Below, piece by piece: positions 11,401 to 22,515 of a stretch of 64,000 bases of DNA. A model generated the notes under the pieces. The model was not told where the DNA came from. It searched no databases and worked only from the letters and a program-made list of their open reading frames with translations. A program made the translations under genes and the position numbers. The stretch spans positions 61,078,425 to 61,142,424 of the forward strand of contig NC_083885.1 of assembly GCF_032452875.1 (NCBI RefSeq), given 5' to 3'. Source of the stretch: Bos javanicus. Lineage: Eukaryota; Chordata; Mammalia; Artiodactyla; Bovidae. The first letter of the stretch is position 1. Each line of letters starts with the position of its first letter.

Positions 11401-11559
11401 TTTAGTAGTTAAGGAATGGAACTGGGGTTAGTGAACATTTCTGGTTACAATTGCAAAATCATGTTTCCAGGCAGGGATTCTCAAACCCTAATGTGCATCA
11501 CCAGGAGACCTTATTGAAATAAAAATTCTATTTTAGTGGGTGTGAGGGTCTACATTTCT

Positions 11560-12340
11560 TTCTTTTTATTAATTTTACTGGAATAAAATTCTTTACAGTG
11601 TTGTGTTAGCTTTTGCTATACAGCAAAATAGATCAGCCATACATGTACACAGACCCCCTCTTTTCTGGATTCCCTTCGTGTGTAGATCACTGCGGAGCAC
11701 TGAGCGGAGTCCCCTGTGGTATACAGCAGGTTCTCACTGTTCTCTACTGGGCATGGATGTCAATCCCAATCTCCCAGTTCATCCCTACTTTCCCCTTGGC
11801 ATTCATACATTTGTTCTCTACATCTGTTTCTGCTTTGCAAATAAGTTCATCTGTACCATTTTTCTAAATTCCACACATGGGCAATATTATATATTTGTTT
11901 TCAAGGTTCAGCATGTAATAGTATATATCAGTACTTCATTCCTTTTTTGGGGGAGGGGCTTCCCTGGCAGCTCAGATGGCAAAGAATCTGCCCACGATGT
12001 GGGAGACCTTTCGATCCCTGGGTCAGGAAGATCCCTGGGAGAAGGAAATAGCGACTCACTCCAGTATTCCTGCCTGGAGAATCCCATGGGTAGAGGAGCC
12101 TGGTGGGCTACATTCCATGGGATTGCAAAAAGTTGGACATGACTGAGCGACTAACACTTCATTCCTTTTTATGGCTGAATAATATTCTTTTGTGGGACTT
12201 CCCTGGGGACTCAGTGGTGAAAAATCCCATGGACAGAGGAGCCTGGTGGACTGCGGTCCATGGGGTTGCAATGGAGTCGGATACGAGTTGTTAACTAAAC
12301 TGCAACAATATTCCTTCGTACGATATGGAATGGTTTTGAG
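11560..12340 (-). mobile_element. L1 LINE antisense, with nested Bov-tA SINEs
   Basis: Antisense L1 interrupted by a sense Bov-tA at about 11956-12150. The L1 wording ACTTCATTCCTTTTT appears on both sides of it, as a target duplication. A second partial Bov-tA lies at 12196-12290. Confidence 0.8.
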
Positions 12341-12954
12341 TATGGGAGGGATGCAGTCAGACCTGCACCAGGGAAGATATCTCAGGGTGATAATGGACAA
12401 TGAACCAAAGAAGGCAGCCTGGAGCCATGGTGCAGGCTCTGACCTGAGACAGGGAATGCATTCGAGGAATTCAGGGGTGAGTCACACGAGTTCTTAGGCA
12501 GGGAGTGAGAAAGAAGGTGGTGCTAGTCTGCACCCTCTAAGGGTTAGACCTGGGCTTCCCCGATGACGCTCTCATTACCTTACCTCTTCCCCTCCTTTCC
12601 CAGGAAGGAAAAACATAGTTCTAGGAATTCAGAGGGGAGGGAAGCTGAATCACTAACCTGTTTCCTAATACTCTTTCAAGAAAACCCTTCTTTCTCATGG
12701 GAAGGAAGAGACTTGGCAATTTTTGGGCCTTCTGGGGCTCAGCACTGTTTCTGGAAACACAGGAAAAGAGCCATTCCAGTGCATGACTTCAACTTCTGCT
12801 TCTATAGATAAGGAGGGACAATGTTTTTTTTTTTTTTAAAGCCAATTCAGGAAACACATAAAATACTTCTTGAGACTTTTCCCTCTCACTAAGAAGATGT
12901 GATTTTCTGATTGTAGACAATGACATCTCTGTCTCTTTCTCTCTTTTTTGACAT

Positions 12955-13037
12955 GTGAGATTTTAGTTCCCTGCCCAGGCATGGAACCTGTGCCCCAAGC
13001 AGCTCAGTCTTAACCTCTGACCCTCCAGGGAAGTCCC
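12955..13037 (-). mobile_element. CHR SINE fragment
   Basis: Partial reverse copy ending CCTCCAGGGAAGTCCC. Confidence 0.65.
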
Positions 13038-13114
13038 AGCAATGCCATATCTTTATTTATAAGTATCCTAGTGTGTTAATAAGTGGAAAGAAATGTAAGG
13101 AGGTTAAGAAATTT

Positions 13115-13316
13115 GGGGGTTTCCCAGGTGGCTCAGCAGTAAGGAATCTGCCTGACAATGCTGGAGACACAGGTTTGATCCCGGGGTCAGGAAGATCCCC
13201 TGGAGGAGGAAATGGCAAGCCACTCGAGTATTCTTGCCTGGAGAAGCCCATGGGCAGAGGATACTGGTGAGTGACAGTCCACAGGTTCGCAAAGAATCAG
13301 ACAGGACTGAGCTTCT
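13115..13316 (+). mobile_element. Bov-tA SINE
   Basis: Sense copy with GGTGGCTCAGCAGTAAGGAA head and CACTCGAGTATTCTTGCC body. Confidence 0.87.
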
Positions 13317-13484
13317 GAACATAAGCTGGATAAAGTATACTGAAGAATCTCTGGCAGAAGTCTGAGACACGATTTTCATGTTGACTGTAAATCTAAATTC
13401 CCTCATGTAGGAGAGACATATCCTAGTTTTTTTAGACGTATCCTTGCTTTTTCTTTAAGAAGTTTTTTTTTTTTTTTTTTTTTT

Positions 13485-13692
13485 AATTTGGCTGTGTTGA
13501 GTCTTAGCTGGGGACACATAGGATCTTCGTTTCATTGTGATGTACAGACTCACTAGTTGTGGTACTCAGGCTATTTTTGGCATGAGGGTTTAGTTGCTCC
13601 TCGGCATGTGGGATCTTAAATTCCCAGGGATTGAACCCATGTCCGCTGCATTGTAAGGCAGATTCTTAACCACTGGACCACCAGGTAAGTCC
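13485..13692 (-). mobile_element. CHR-type SINE
   Basis: Reverse copy preceded by a 20-base T run, ending CTGGACCACCAGGTAAGTC. Confidence 0.8.
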
Positions 13693-13905
13693 CAGTGATT
13701 AAAGGGAATTTTTAATTGTCTTACTCTATGCGGTATGATGAAAACTCTCTCTGCCCCCATTCAGCTCCATCATCGGTATAATCTACGCTACTCACTAACG
13801 CATTGTAAGCTGGACTTGTTTTACATGAGATGTGACAAAATGCTGAGTTCTTAGCAACTGAATGAGACTACAGGCTGCTCCATGGGCTATCACAATGGCG
13901 GCTTA

Positions 13906-14090
13906 CATAAACCCTTGTTGTTCGGTTGCTAAGTCACATCCAACTCTTTTTGAGTCCATGGACTGTGGCAAGACAGGCTTCCCTGTCCTTCACTGTCTCC
14001 CGGAGTTTGCTCAAATCAAGTCCATTGAGTCAATGATGCCATCCAGCCATCTCATCCTCTGTCACCCCCTTTCTTGTCACATAAAACATC
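13906..14090 (-). mobile_element. BovB LINE 3' end fragment
   Basis: Reverse BovB tail: TTCGGTTGCTAAGTCA then CTCAAATCAAGTCCATTGAG and CATCTCATCCTCTGTC. Confidence 0.85.
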
Positions 14091-14691
14091 AAGCTCTAAC
14101 CGCCCCCCTCCCCTCCGCCCAAACATGCTCATCACCACCAGCATCCCCAGCTCATAACCAACTGACCAAAAAGAGAAACCATCACTCCCAGCTTACAGAT
14201 GGGGAAACTGAGGCTCCGAGGGAGGCCCAGAGAATGTGACCTGTACAGCAGGGCTAGAAAATAGATGACCTTCAAATTCAAGTCAGTCTGGCTCCATAGT
14301 TCAAGCTTTTAAACGTTTATCAGCTGGAAGGGCACTTATCAACCCGGCAGACTACTGCTCCAATTTGAAAGAGGCCAAAGCAGTGAAGTGACCTGCAGAC
14401 ATCACACAGCTCCCCAAAGCTGTCACAGTGTCAGTCCTCCCACTGCCCAGGGCCCCACTGTCAACAGGTCCCAGTCATGCCTCCTGTGCCCCTCGAGGTT
14501 GTGCAACTTCCTCAGCCCTGTCCTCACTCTCTGACCACAGACCCCAGCAGGAAGCTCCCAGCCTGACTGGTCCCTCCCGCAGTGGGTTTGAGGTACAGTC
14601 AGATATTAACAGATCATTGCCCCAGAGGCTCCCACTGTTCCTGCCCGGGACCACCACTTGCTGATGATATTGAAAATGAGCACTGAGGGGG

Positions 14692-14980
14692 CTTCCCTAG
14701 TGGCTCAGTGGTAAGGAATCTGCCTGCCAGTGCTGGAGACATGGGTTTAGTGGAGAAGTACATAAGCTTGTGGGCTACAACTTCTGAGTCTGTGCTCGAG
14801 AGCCCAGGAGTTGCAACTCCTGAGCCCACAGGCCGTTGCTACTGAAGCCCGCACTCCCTAGAGCCCGTGCTCTGCAACAGGAGAAGCTACTGCAATGAGA
14901 AGCCGCATACTACAACTAGAGAGTAGCCCCCAAGGCAATGAAGACCCAGCACAGCCAAAAATAAACTTAAAAATAAATGT
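14692..14980 (+). mobile_element. CHR-type SINE, long form
   Basis: Sense copy with GGGGCTTCCCTAGTGGCTCA head and CAATGAGAAGCC body; ends in an A-rich tail near 14990. Confidence 0.75.
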
Positions 14981-15409
14981 ATTTGAAAAATTAACATAGA
15001 ACAAAAATGGGTGGTACTTAAAGAAAATTTGTCAGGTTCTTAATATCACAGACCAGCTCATGTCTCTCTTTAGAAGCTCTCCTAGGATCTCAGACTTATC
15101 CTTCAGGGCACACAGAGTGCTTTGCAGCTATTGATATGTATTGCTCTTGCCCAATTAGCCTACGACCACCCGGAACAGACCCGTAGGACTGACAAAGCTA
15201 AGTTTATTCCAGAGGAAACAGGTGAGACCTGAGAGGGGACAGGGAGGGAGGCAATGGAGAACTCTCACCTCCTCTCTGGTTTCTGGATTCCTGAACAAGT
15301 GCGGTCCCTGGAGCCCAGCCTGATTTGTACTGGAACACCCTCTCCACCCCAGTGCACACCTTTTTTACTTCCACAGCAGTTCTCTCTTCCACCTTTTTCT
15401 TCCTTCCTT

Positions 15410-15525
15410 TCTTTTTTTCCCCTTGGCCGTGCAGCCTGTGGGATCTTAGTCCCATGCCCAGGGGTTGAACCCACACCCACCAGCGGTGAAAGCAGAGTCC
15501 TAACCACCATGGCCAGGGAATGCCA
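15410..15525 (-). mobile_element. CHR-type SINE
   Basis: Reverse copy with TTGGCCGTGCAGCCTGTGGG. Confidence 0.75.
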
Positions 15526-15756
15526 GGTTCTGTCCCTTTATCTTGGCTTCTCCAGCCCGGGTTTTACTTTGAGAATTTTCTTTTATAGCTGTATTACCAG
15601 GGAAGTTTATGGTAAGCTGATGTAACCAAGAATCCTAGTGGTGAGATAAGATAGACTTTCCTTTTCTCTTACAGAGGATGTCTGCGGTTGATGCAAGGCC
15701 AGCAGGCGGCGCTGTTCCGCACGCTCATCTAGGGACCCAGAGTGATGTGGTGTGTG

Positions 15757-15955
15757 GTGTTTGGTGGCTAAATTGTTTCCGATTCTGCAATCCTCTTGGC
15801 TATGGCCCACCAGGCTCCTCTGTCCATGGGATTTTCCAGGCAAGAATACTGGAGCGGGTAGCCATTTCCTCCTCCACAGCATCTTCCCAACCTAGGGATC
15901 GAACCATGTCTCCTGCTTTGGCAGCTGGATTCTTTACCATCCAGCCATCTGGGGA
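15757..15955 (-). mobile_element. Bov-tA SINE
   Basis: Reverse copy containing CAGGCTCCTCTGTCCATGGG. Confidence 0.85.
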
Positions 15956-16261
15956 GCTCGATGGGGTCTCTGCTCTCGACAGTTGTTTCCACCTTTTGTC
16001 CTTCCACAGAGGTCACATTCCCCAGGCAGTAGGAAGATGGGAGGGGAAAAAAATGGAGAGAAGGCAATTTTCTTATGAAATCACAGTTCATGAAACACAC
16101 AGATCATTCCATGTACACCCCATCCTCTAAGACTCAGTCATGAGAGCAAAGGAGCTGCAGGAAGGATGGGAAATGTTACTGGACATTATGTGTCTGGATA
16201 AAATTCAAAGTCTTCTGTTACTAACCTGAAGACTGGATAAGCAGAATGACTAGCAGTCTCC

Positions 16262-16380
16262 ATCAGTTCAGTTCAGAGGCTCAGTCGTGTCCAACTATTT
16301 GCAACCCCATGGACTGCAGCACCCCAGACTTTCCTGTCCATCACCAAATCCTGCAGCTTACTCAAACTCATGTCCAGTCT
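16262..16380 (-). mobile_element. BovB LINE 3' tail fragment
   Basis: Starts CAGTTCAGTTCAGAGGCTCA, the reverse of the BovB terminal repeat, and runs to CTCAAACTCATGTCC. Confidence 0.85.
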
Positions 16381-16589
16381 CCATGGTTACTGCCAAATGA
16401 CTGTGCTTTCTGAGCAGAGGAGCAATCCATTTCATCTTCTATTCTGCTAGAATGCAGAAATAACCACCATCAGCTTTCCCACTAGGAAACTTTTTCTCCA
16501 AGGCCTTCACTGAAAAAAAAAAAAAGAAATGGATTAAATACCGAGCAGCCCCTCTGGAAGCCTTAGGCTCTGAGTTTCTTGGGAGAAAA

Positions 16590-17500
16590 CCTCAGCCTCC
16601 TTGATCAGCAAATTCCTGCTAACTTTCTGGACCAGCTCATTCCTCAGGCAGCAGATGACGGGGTTCACCAGGGTCAACATGATCGTGTGGCAAAAAGTCC
16701 CTCCTTTTTATAGCTCAAGCCACGTGGTCTGCCTGGGGCTCAGGTACACAGAGAAGGGGCGGGGCGGGGGAGGCTGAGCAGCTCGCGGAGGTGAGGGAGA
16801 CCACCAGGATGTGGGAAGAGTGGGTGGAGAAGGAGTCCCCTCGAGGAAGGCAGGTGCAGGCCTGAGCCAATGATGCAGAGCCGTAGGACATGCCAGGCCC
16901 TGCCACGGGGCCTGCCAGGGTGCACACGGCCACAGGAAGGATGCCAGCGGCAGGGGCCGGGTGGCCGCGCACACCTGCTCCAGCAAGGGCATGCTGTTGC
17001 AAAGGGAGTGGTCCAGGATGCTGGGGCCACAGACGGGGAGAGGACATCCAGGTGAGGGGCCCAGTGAAGAAGAGGAGGCAGTCCGCCCAGCCGCCGGGTC
17101 CGAGGACCGGGCAGACGCGCATGTGTGCGGGGCGCTGGGTACCACCCGAGCGGCGTGGCCAGGCAGCGGTCAGCGGACATCCCAGCCACAGCAGGGGCTC
17201 TGCGGGGCCCAGGGTGAAGTCGAGCCCCGTCTGGGCGAAGCATCCTGCTCCGGAGACAGTCCCACGTCACGTGAGGCGGTGGGCCAGCAGCTGCGGGGTC
17301 ACGGCTGAGGTGAAGCCCACCTCCAGCAGCGAGAAGGGCCGCAGGAAGGAGTCCCTGGGGGATGGCCCGGCGGCAGTCGGCCAGGGTCAAGGTGATGATG
17401 AGCAGGTTTTCCAGAAGGGTCAGCGCCTAAGTGATAAGGAGCACCGCGAAGGGGAGGAGCTAGTGACCCCCAGGAGCATGAACCAGCCCCACCCCCGGCC
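16590..17500 (-). pseudogene. Olfactory receptor pseudogene (class II-like)
   Basis: Read on the minus strand, several frames each hold a piece of an odorant receptor in the right order. These are a TM1-like ENLLIITLTLADCRRAI, then LLEVGFTSAVTPQLL (TM2/TM3 region), MSADRCLATPL (a decayed MAYDRYLAICHPL), then CGPSILDHSLCNSMPLL (second extracellular loop), and finally LTLVNPVICCLRNELVQK (TM7, NPxxY decayed to NPVIC). In-frame stops and several frameshifts separate the pieces, so no receptor can be made. Intact members are single-exon genes of about 310 residues. The block is very GC-rich compared with its flanks, which produces long chance open frames on both strands. Confidence 0.85.
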
Positions 17501-18554
17501 CCGCTCCGGGGGGGTCCGCTCTGCTGGTTCTGTGTGTAGCCTGAGGGCCGAGCTCCTGGTTTGGTTCTGACTCTCTAGGGCTTAGCCTCTTTGGCGTCTC
17601 CTCAGTAATGCAGGGATGGGAAGAGTACCCATCCCATGGGGGAGTCGTGAAGAGGAAATGAAGGAAAACTTAGAACAGGGCTCGGCTGGTCAAAAACACC
17701 CTCCTGGATGCTCGCTATTATCTGTATGTAGTGGAAGAAATATTTCATCAGAATTTTCCAGGACTTCCCTGGTGACCCAGTGAATAAAAATCCACCTGCC
17801 AATGCTGGAGAGGCAGGTTCCATCCCTGGTCCGAGAAGAACCCACATGCCTGGGAGCAACTAAGCCCTTGTCCCACAACTACTGAACCTGAGTACCCTAG
17901 AGGCCATGCTTGGCAATAAAAGAAGCCACCACAATGAAAAGCCTGGACACGAAACAAAGAGTAGCACCTGCTCCCCACAACTAGAGAAAGCCTGCATGCA
18001 GAAACAGAGACCCACGGCAGCCAAATAAATAAATACAACTATAAGAAATTTTTTCCTCTTGCCTCCCACAAACCCTGTTATTTACTTATTTATTTGACTG
18101 CCGTGTCTGTTGCTGCAGGCCTGTGAAGTCTAGTTCCCTATCTAGGGATTAAACCCAGACCCCTTGCATTGGGAGCGGGGGGTCTTAGCCACTGGACCAC
18201 CAGGGACGTCCCCAAACCTGTTATTTACTGATTAAATACTTTGTTAATCCATTGAGGGGTGAGACCTGTTACCTGAAGGGCTTTTATTGTCTATTGAGTG
18301 AGTTCATATAGATTGGAATCAGAAAAAGTAATATAGAGGACTGGGGTTTTGCATTTCACAGCTATTTATTTATCTGTTTGCTTATGTTTATGAATGGTAA
18401 TGCCCTATACTTTTTCAGAAGTGCATGTGTCATTACCGGTTTTTTTGCATTGCTGTGTTTTCTCAAATAGAGCATACAGTTGTAATGAGCACCCAGATCA
18501 AGATGCAGAGTAACAACAGCACCTTGTGTCCCTTATAGTCACAACCCCCCTCCC
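17501..18554. other. Spacer left of the duplicated array
   Basis: Contains a sense CHR SINE (17762-18035) and a reverse CHR SINE (18075-18213), then about 340 bp of unassigned A/T-rich DNA. No gene found. Confidence 0.7.
17762..18213. mobile_element. Two CHR-type SINEs in opposite orientation
   Basis: 17762-18035 is sense (GGACTTCCCTGGTGACCCAG head), and 18075-18213 is reverse, ending ACCACCAGGGACGTCCC. Confidence 0.8.
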
Positions 18555-18559
18555 AAAAG

Positions 18560-18830
18560 GTCTTTCCTGGTGACTCAGTGGTAAAGAACCTGTCTGCCAA
18601 TGCAGGAGACCTGGGGTCCATCCCTGAGTTGGGAAGATCCCCTGGAGGACGAAATGGCAACTCATTCCAGTATTCTTGTCTGGAAATCCCATGGACAGAA
18701 GAGCCTGGTGGGCTACAGTCCATGGGGGTGCAAAGCATTGGACAGGGCTTAGCCCCTGCTCATCGCAACTTAGAGAAAGCCCGTGTGCAGCAATGAGACT
18801 CCACTGCCCTCAAAAATAAATAAATTAATT
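18560..18830 (+). mobile_element. Bov-tA joined to a CHR remnant
   Basis: A Bov-tA body (18560-18750) runs into CHR-like sequence with CAATGAGACTCC. The CHR part corresponds to the one at 30040-30295 in unit 2, so it predates the duplication. Confidence 0.7.
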
Positions 18831-18923
18831 AATCAAATTTTAAAAAGAGGAGTCTACTGTTAAATAAATAAAAAAAGAAAACTGCATCTGATTGATTTAG
18901 GACATCTATATAAAGTTAAACTT

Positions 18924-18924
<1 letters not shown>

Positions 18925-18960
<36 letters not shown>
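18925..18960. repeat. (TG)n microsatellite
   Basis: About 15 TG dinucleotides after a short TA run, embedded before a reverse CHR end (18961-19021). Likely polymorphic in length. Confidence 0.9.
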
Positions 18961-18962
<2 letters not shown>

Positions 18963-20099
18963 AACCCATGCCCCCTGCAGTGGAAGTATACAGTTTTAAC
19001 CACAGGACTGCCAGGGAGGTCCTGAGCCAAAGTAAATTTTTGCTCCCCTTATCATTTGTCTACTGTGGCAACCAGTTTAGGGTAGCCAAGGAAAATGCAG
19101 GGGGGCAAGGTAAATCTGAAATTCCAATAGACAATGAATAAGCTTCATTTATTAAATGTGCATGTGTCATGTAATTTAGGATACATTTGCTGGGGACATG
19201 GTTGTGCCTAGTGTAGTGAAGTAGTCATCCTTACCTCTTACCTCCTCTTTCTCTTCTGCCTCCGTACTCATCTCTCCCAGCAAACAGAGCTGCTTGAAGA
19301 AGAGGACTAAGTTGCATTCCATTTCATCCTCTTCCATCCCTTTGGGCAAGGCTGGACTCAAGCATGATGCTTGTTAAAGGCTTTTGTTGCTGCGGCAGAA
19401 GTGATGAAAAAAAATGCTTTCGTTGCTAGAATTAACATCAGAGATTTTAAACTCCCCTTCTCTTGATTCAGGCACAGCTAGGCTTGGGGTCCCCCACACT
19501 GGAGTGTGTCAGGTCACGTGCAGACTGTGGGGACTGGAGTCGCAGAAGAGGACTGGGAGGGAGCAGGGTGAAGTGGGGTCCTGAGTCTCACAGCCCACAC
19601 TTCTCAGGGTCCCTGATGGTCAAATGAATTCAAGTGTCCCCAGAAATAATCAATAAACTATCTGTAATAGGAATAGGAAAGAGTTTTATCTGAGCCAAAC
19701 TGAGGACTACAGCAAGGGAGACAGTGTCCCTATAGCTCTGGGAAGCTGCTCCATTGAAGCCCAGTTTCCAGCACAGTCTTACACCTCATCCAAACAAAGC
19801 GCACGCATCAACACGACAGGGTGCATTCCTTCAGGGTCTCAAAAGAGACAGACTTAGTGCAGAGACAGCGAGGCAACAGCTCCCTGGTGTCTGGGAAGGG
19901 AGCCTTATCTTTCAGGGAGTGTTAACAGGGACGCCATGAGAAGGGAGTTACTCATCCTTATCTCCAAAACAGACTCTCTTTACCTCAGTGGTTAAAGCAG
20001 ATGAGCTGCGAGGGTTGGACAAGCTGTCTTAGCTCACACACAGTTCAGGATGAACCATGGATAAGCCAAAATGACTTCCTCATTCCTCAATATGTGAAC

Positions 20100-20700
20100 A
20101 TTTTCTCCATCATGAACATATAAAAATCTTAGAACCCCATGATCCAGAAATTCTACTTCTAAGAATATATCCAAAAGAATTGAAAGCACATTCTGGAAGA
20201 TATATTTGTAAACACCTGTTCACTGCAGCATTATTCACAGTAACTAAAGCATGAAAGCAAGCCAAATGCCCATTGACCAAGAAAGGGTAAGTCAAATGTG
20301 ATATGTGCCAACAATAGAGTATTATTTATCGTTACAAAGGAAGGGAATTCTAACACATGCTACAACATGAGGAACCTTGTGGACATTTTACTAAGTGATA
20401 TAAGCCTGACAGGAAACACTAACAAATATTCTGTGATTCCACTTAAGTAAATATTCTGTGATTCCACTGGAGTGGTCAGTTTCACAGAGACAGAGAGCAG
20501 AAGGGTGATTGCCAGGAACTGGGAAAGGAGAAAGGGGGAATTGTTGATGACTGGGTGTAGAGTTTAAGTTTTGCCAGATGAAAAAAAGTCCTGGAATTTG
20601 GTTGGACAAAATGTGAATGTACTTAACGCGATTGAACTGGACACTTAAAGATGGTTAAAATAGTAAATTTTACTTTATGAATATTATACTGCAACAAAAA
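20100..20700 (+). mobile_element. Old L1M LINE 3' end (unit 1 copy)
   Basis: Wording such as GTGATTGCCAGGAACTGGG and GAATGTACTTAACGCGATT. The same block sits at the same place in units 2, 3 and 4, so it was present before the array formed. Confidence 0.8.
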
Positions 20701-21060
20701 TCATCTTGGAACTAGTCCCTGAGGGTAACCACAGAGGAGTCAGGGCTGATAGCAACACAGCAGATGCTCCCCGCCGCCCAGCCCCATCTCCACCCCAACA
20801 ACCCAGGGGTGAGGACTGTCTTCTGTGCTCAGGACTCCCTGCTTTGGTTCTTGGAGATGTCTCAGCTCCAGGCCCGTAAGGCTTACCCTCAGCCTCCCTG
20901 ACTGACCCAGTGCTCCAGGCTCTGCTCCAAGGATCCAGTAAGTCTTGGGTCACCCTCTTCTGTAGGAGACTGGGTGCTGAGTTCACGTCCTCCCAAAGAG
21001 ACCTCTGCAACCCCAGAGTGCAGAGGGTCAGCCCAGCTCCAACTTGAGGGTGGAGAGACC
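20700..21060 (+). promoter_or_regulatory. Conserved GC-richer block upstream of copy A; candidate promoter or noncoding first exon
   Basis: About 350 bp, strongly preserved in all four units (also 32160-32515, 45050-45400, 60580-60925) and not matching a repeat I know. It contains a donor-like GTAAGT at 20938, kept in units 2 (32392) and 4 (60808) but GTTAAG in unit 3 (45279). The first coding exon of each transporter starts right after an acceptor (TTTCTCAGCAG), so an upstream noncoding exon must exist. Assigning it to this block is inference. Confidence 0.35.
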
Positions 21061-21191
21061 TGTTTTCCAGATGAAAACAGGAGCTGGGATATATAAGTCT
21101 GTGTGAGAAGAGGTGTGTGGGGGAGAGGGGTAATTGGATCAATGTCCTGACGATATAGGACTATATTTGACTCATGTACAACCAACAATTG

Positions 21192-21397
21192 GACTTCCCT
21201 GATAGCTCAGATGGTAAAGAAACTGCCTGCAATGTGGGAGCCCTGGGTTTTATCCCCGGGTTGGGAAGATATTCTGGAGAAGGGAATGGCAACCTACTCC
21301 AGTATTGTTGCCTGGAGAATTCCATGGATAGAGGAGCCTGGAGGGCTACAGTCCATGGGGTCGCAGAGAATCGAACTCAACTGAGCGACTAACACAC
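21192..21397 (+). mobile_element. Bov-tA SINE, unit 1 only
   Basis: Sense copy between the conserved block and the L1M piece; not at this position in the other units. Confidence 0.85.
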
Positions 21398-21599
21398 ACA
21401 ACCAGTAATCACCCTTATATAGTGGATGTGACATGTGGACCACTGATTTCAGTCTTCACTACACTGTCTGTCCTCTGTATCTGTGGGTTCCTCATCTGTA
21501 TCATGGGGCAACTATAAGGAATTAGAGAATCTGTGGATTTCGGTATTCATGAGGGAAGCCTGTTTGGTGATTTATATTAAATCACTTTTGAGTTTTCTA

Positions 21600-21860
21600 T
21601 ATCCAGCAACTGTGAAGTTGGCTCTATTATTTATCATTGGGAGCAATTTTAGAAATACTGGCAAAATACACATAACAGAACTGACCACATTAACCATCTT
21701 TAAGTGTATAGTTCACTAAAATTAGGTATATTTACATTGCTCTGCAACCAATCTCCAAAACTCTTTTCATTTTGTAAGACTGAAACTGTGTCTGTATTTA
21801 ATGATAACTCCCAATTCCTCCTTCATCACAGCCCCTGGAAAACCACCATTCTACTTTTTA
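21600..21860 (-). mobile_element. Old L1M LINE, antisense fragment
   Basis: TTTAAGTGTATAGTTCACTA and nearby. The longer version in unit 3 (45770-46600) and unit 4 (61350-61950) shows that this copy is truncated. Confidence 0.75.
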
Positions 21861-22515
21861 GATTCTTTGGCTGGTCTAATAATTATATTGACACGAGACA
21901 GATTAACAGATTTAGTTTGTTATGTTTGGGAGCCCCATGAAAACCCTGAGGCTCAAGACAGTTAGACAGTTCTGGCTCAGAGGCTACTCTGAGCTAAGGA
22001 GAAGAGCGTAGGGATCTGGGGCTTTGAGGGGAAGGAAGACAATGCAAGGAAGATGGGACGAGCAAATGCTTGGTGAACAAATGTGCAGACAAGTCTTTCT
22101 GAGATGAAAACTTATCTGGTGATAGCTCTCTTCCTAGTATAGACCTCCCCCATCTGAATTATTAATATTTCAATCAGTTAAGGGAGAGGCAAGGAGCTCC
22201 TCCTGAGTCTGCTGTGTCTGAATTGCCTTTAGCCCCAAATCCATGAGCCAAAGTGGCACATTTTGGGGAAAGGGATTTTGCTCCCCCTCACTTCTCTTCA
22301 AGCAAACTTTCCAATAACTGAAACATGTGAAAAATCCTATTTATGTTTGAAGAAACCAAACTCAGAGATGCAGAACTTGCCCCATGTGTCCTTGTATCAC
22401 CTGCCCCTCATCACCCCATTGCTTCATGGAATTGGACTCCCAGGGCCAAGGGAGGGATGGACATTCTAGATGACTTTGTGTCTTTCTTTCTCAGCAGGTC
22501 TGAGCCTCCTCAACT

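Larger units (their letters stand above)
9078..16585. other. Intergenic DNA between NLRP12 and the OR pseudogene
   Basis: About 7.5 kb with no supported gene. The first few hundred bases (9078-9470) should hold the NLRP12 5'UTR and promoter, but I cannot place them. The rest is SINE and LINE copies listed separately, with unassigned sequence at 10800-11280, 12300-12950, 14100-14690 and 14990-15400. Confidence 0.7.

Noticed and set aside
16740..17570. Long open frames on both strands (216 codons minus, 226 codons plus)
   Set aside because: GC-rich DNA yields chance open frames. The true signal is the decayed olfactory receptor spread over several minus-strand frames.
19176..19361. Minus-strand 61-codon frame repeated as 63 codons at 30667-30858
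   Set aside because: In units 3 and 4 the same region is frameshifted and interrupted, so there is no sign of protein-level conservation.
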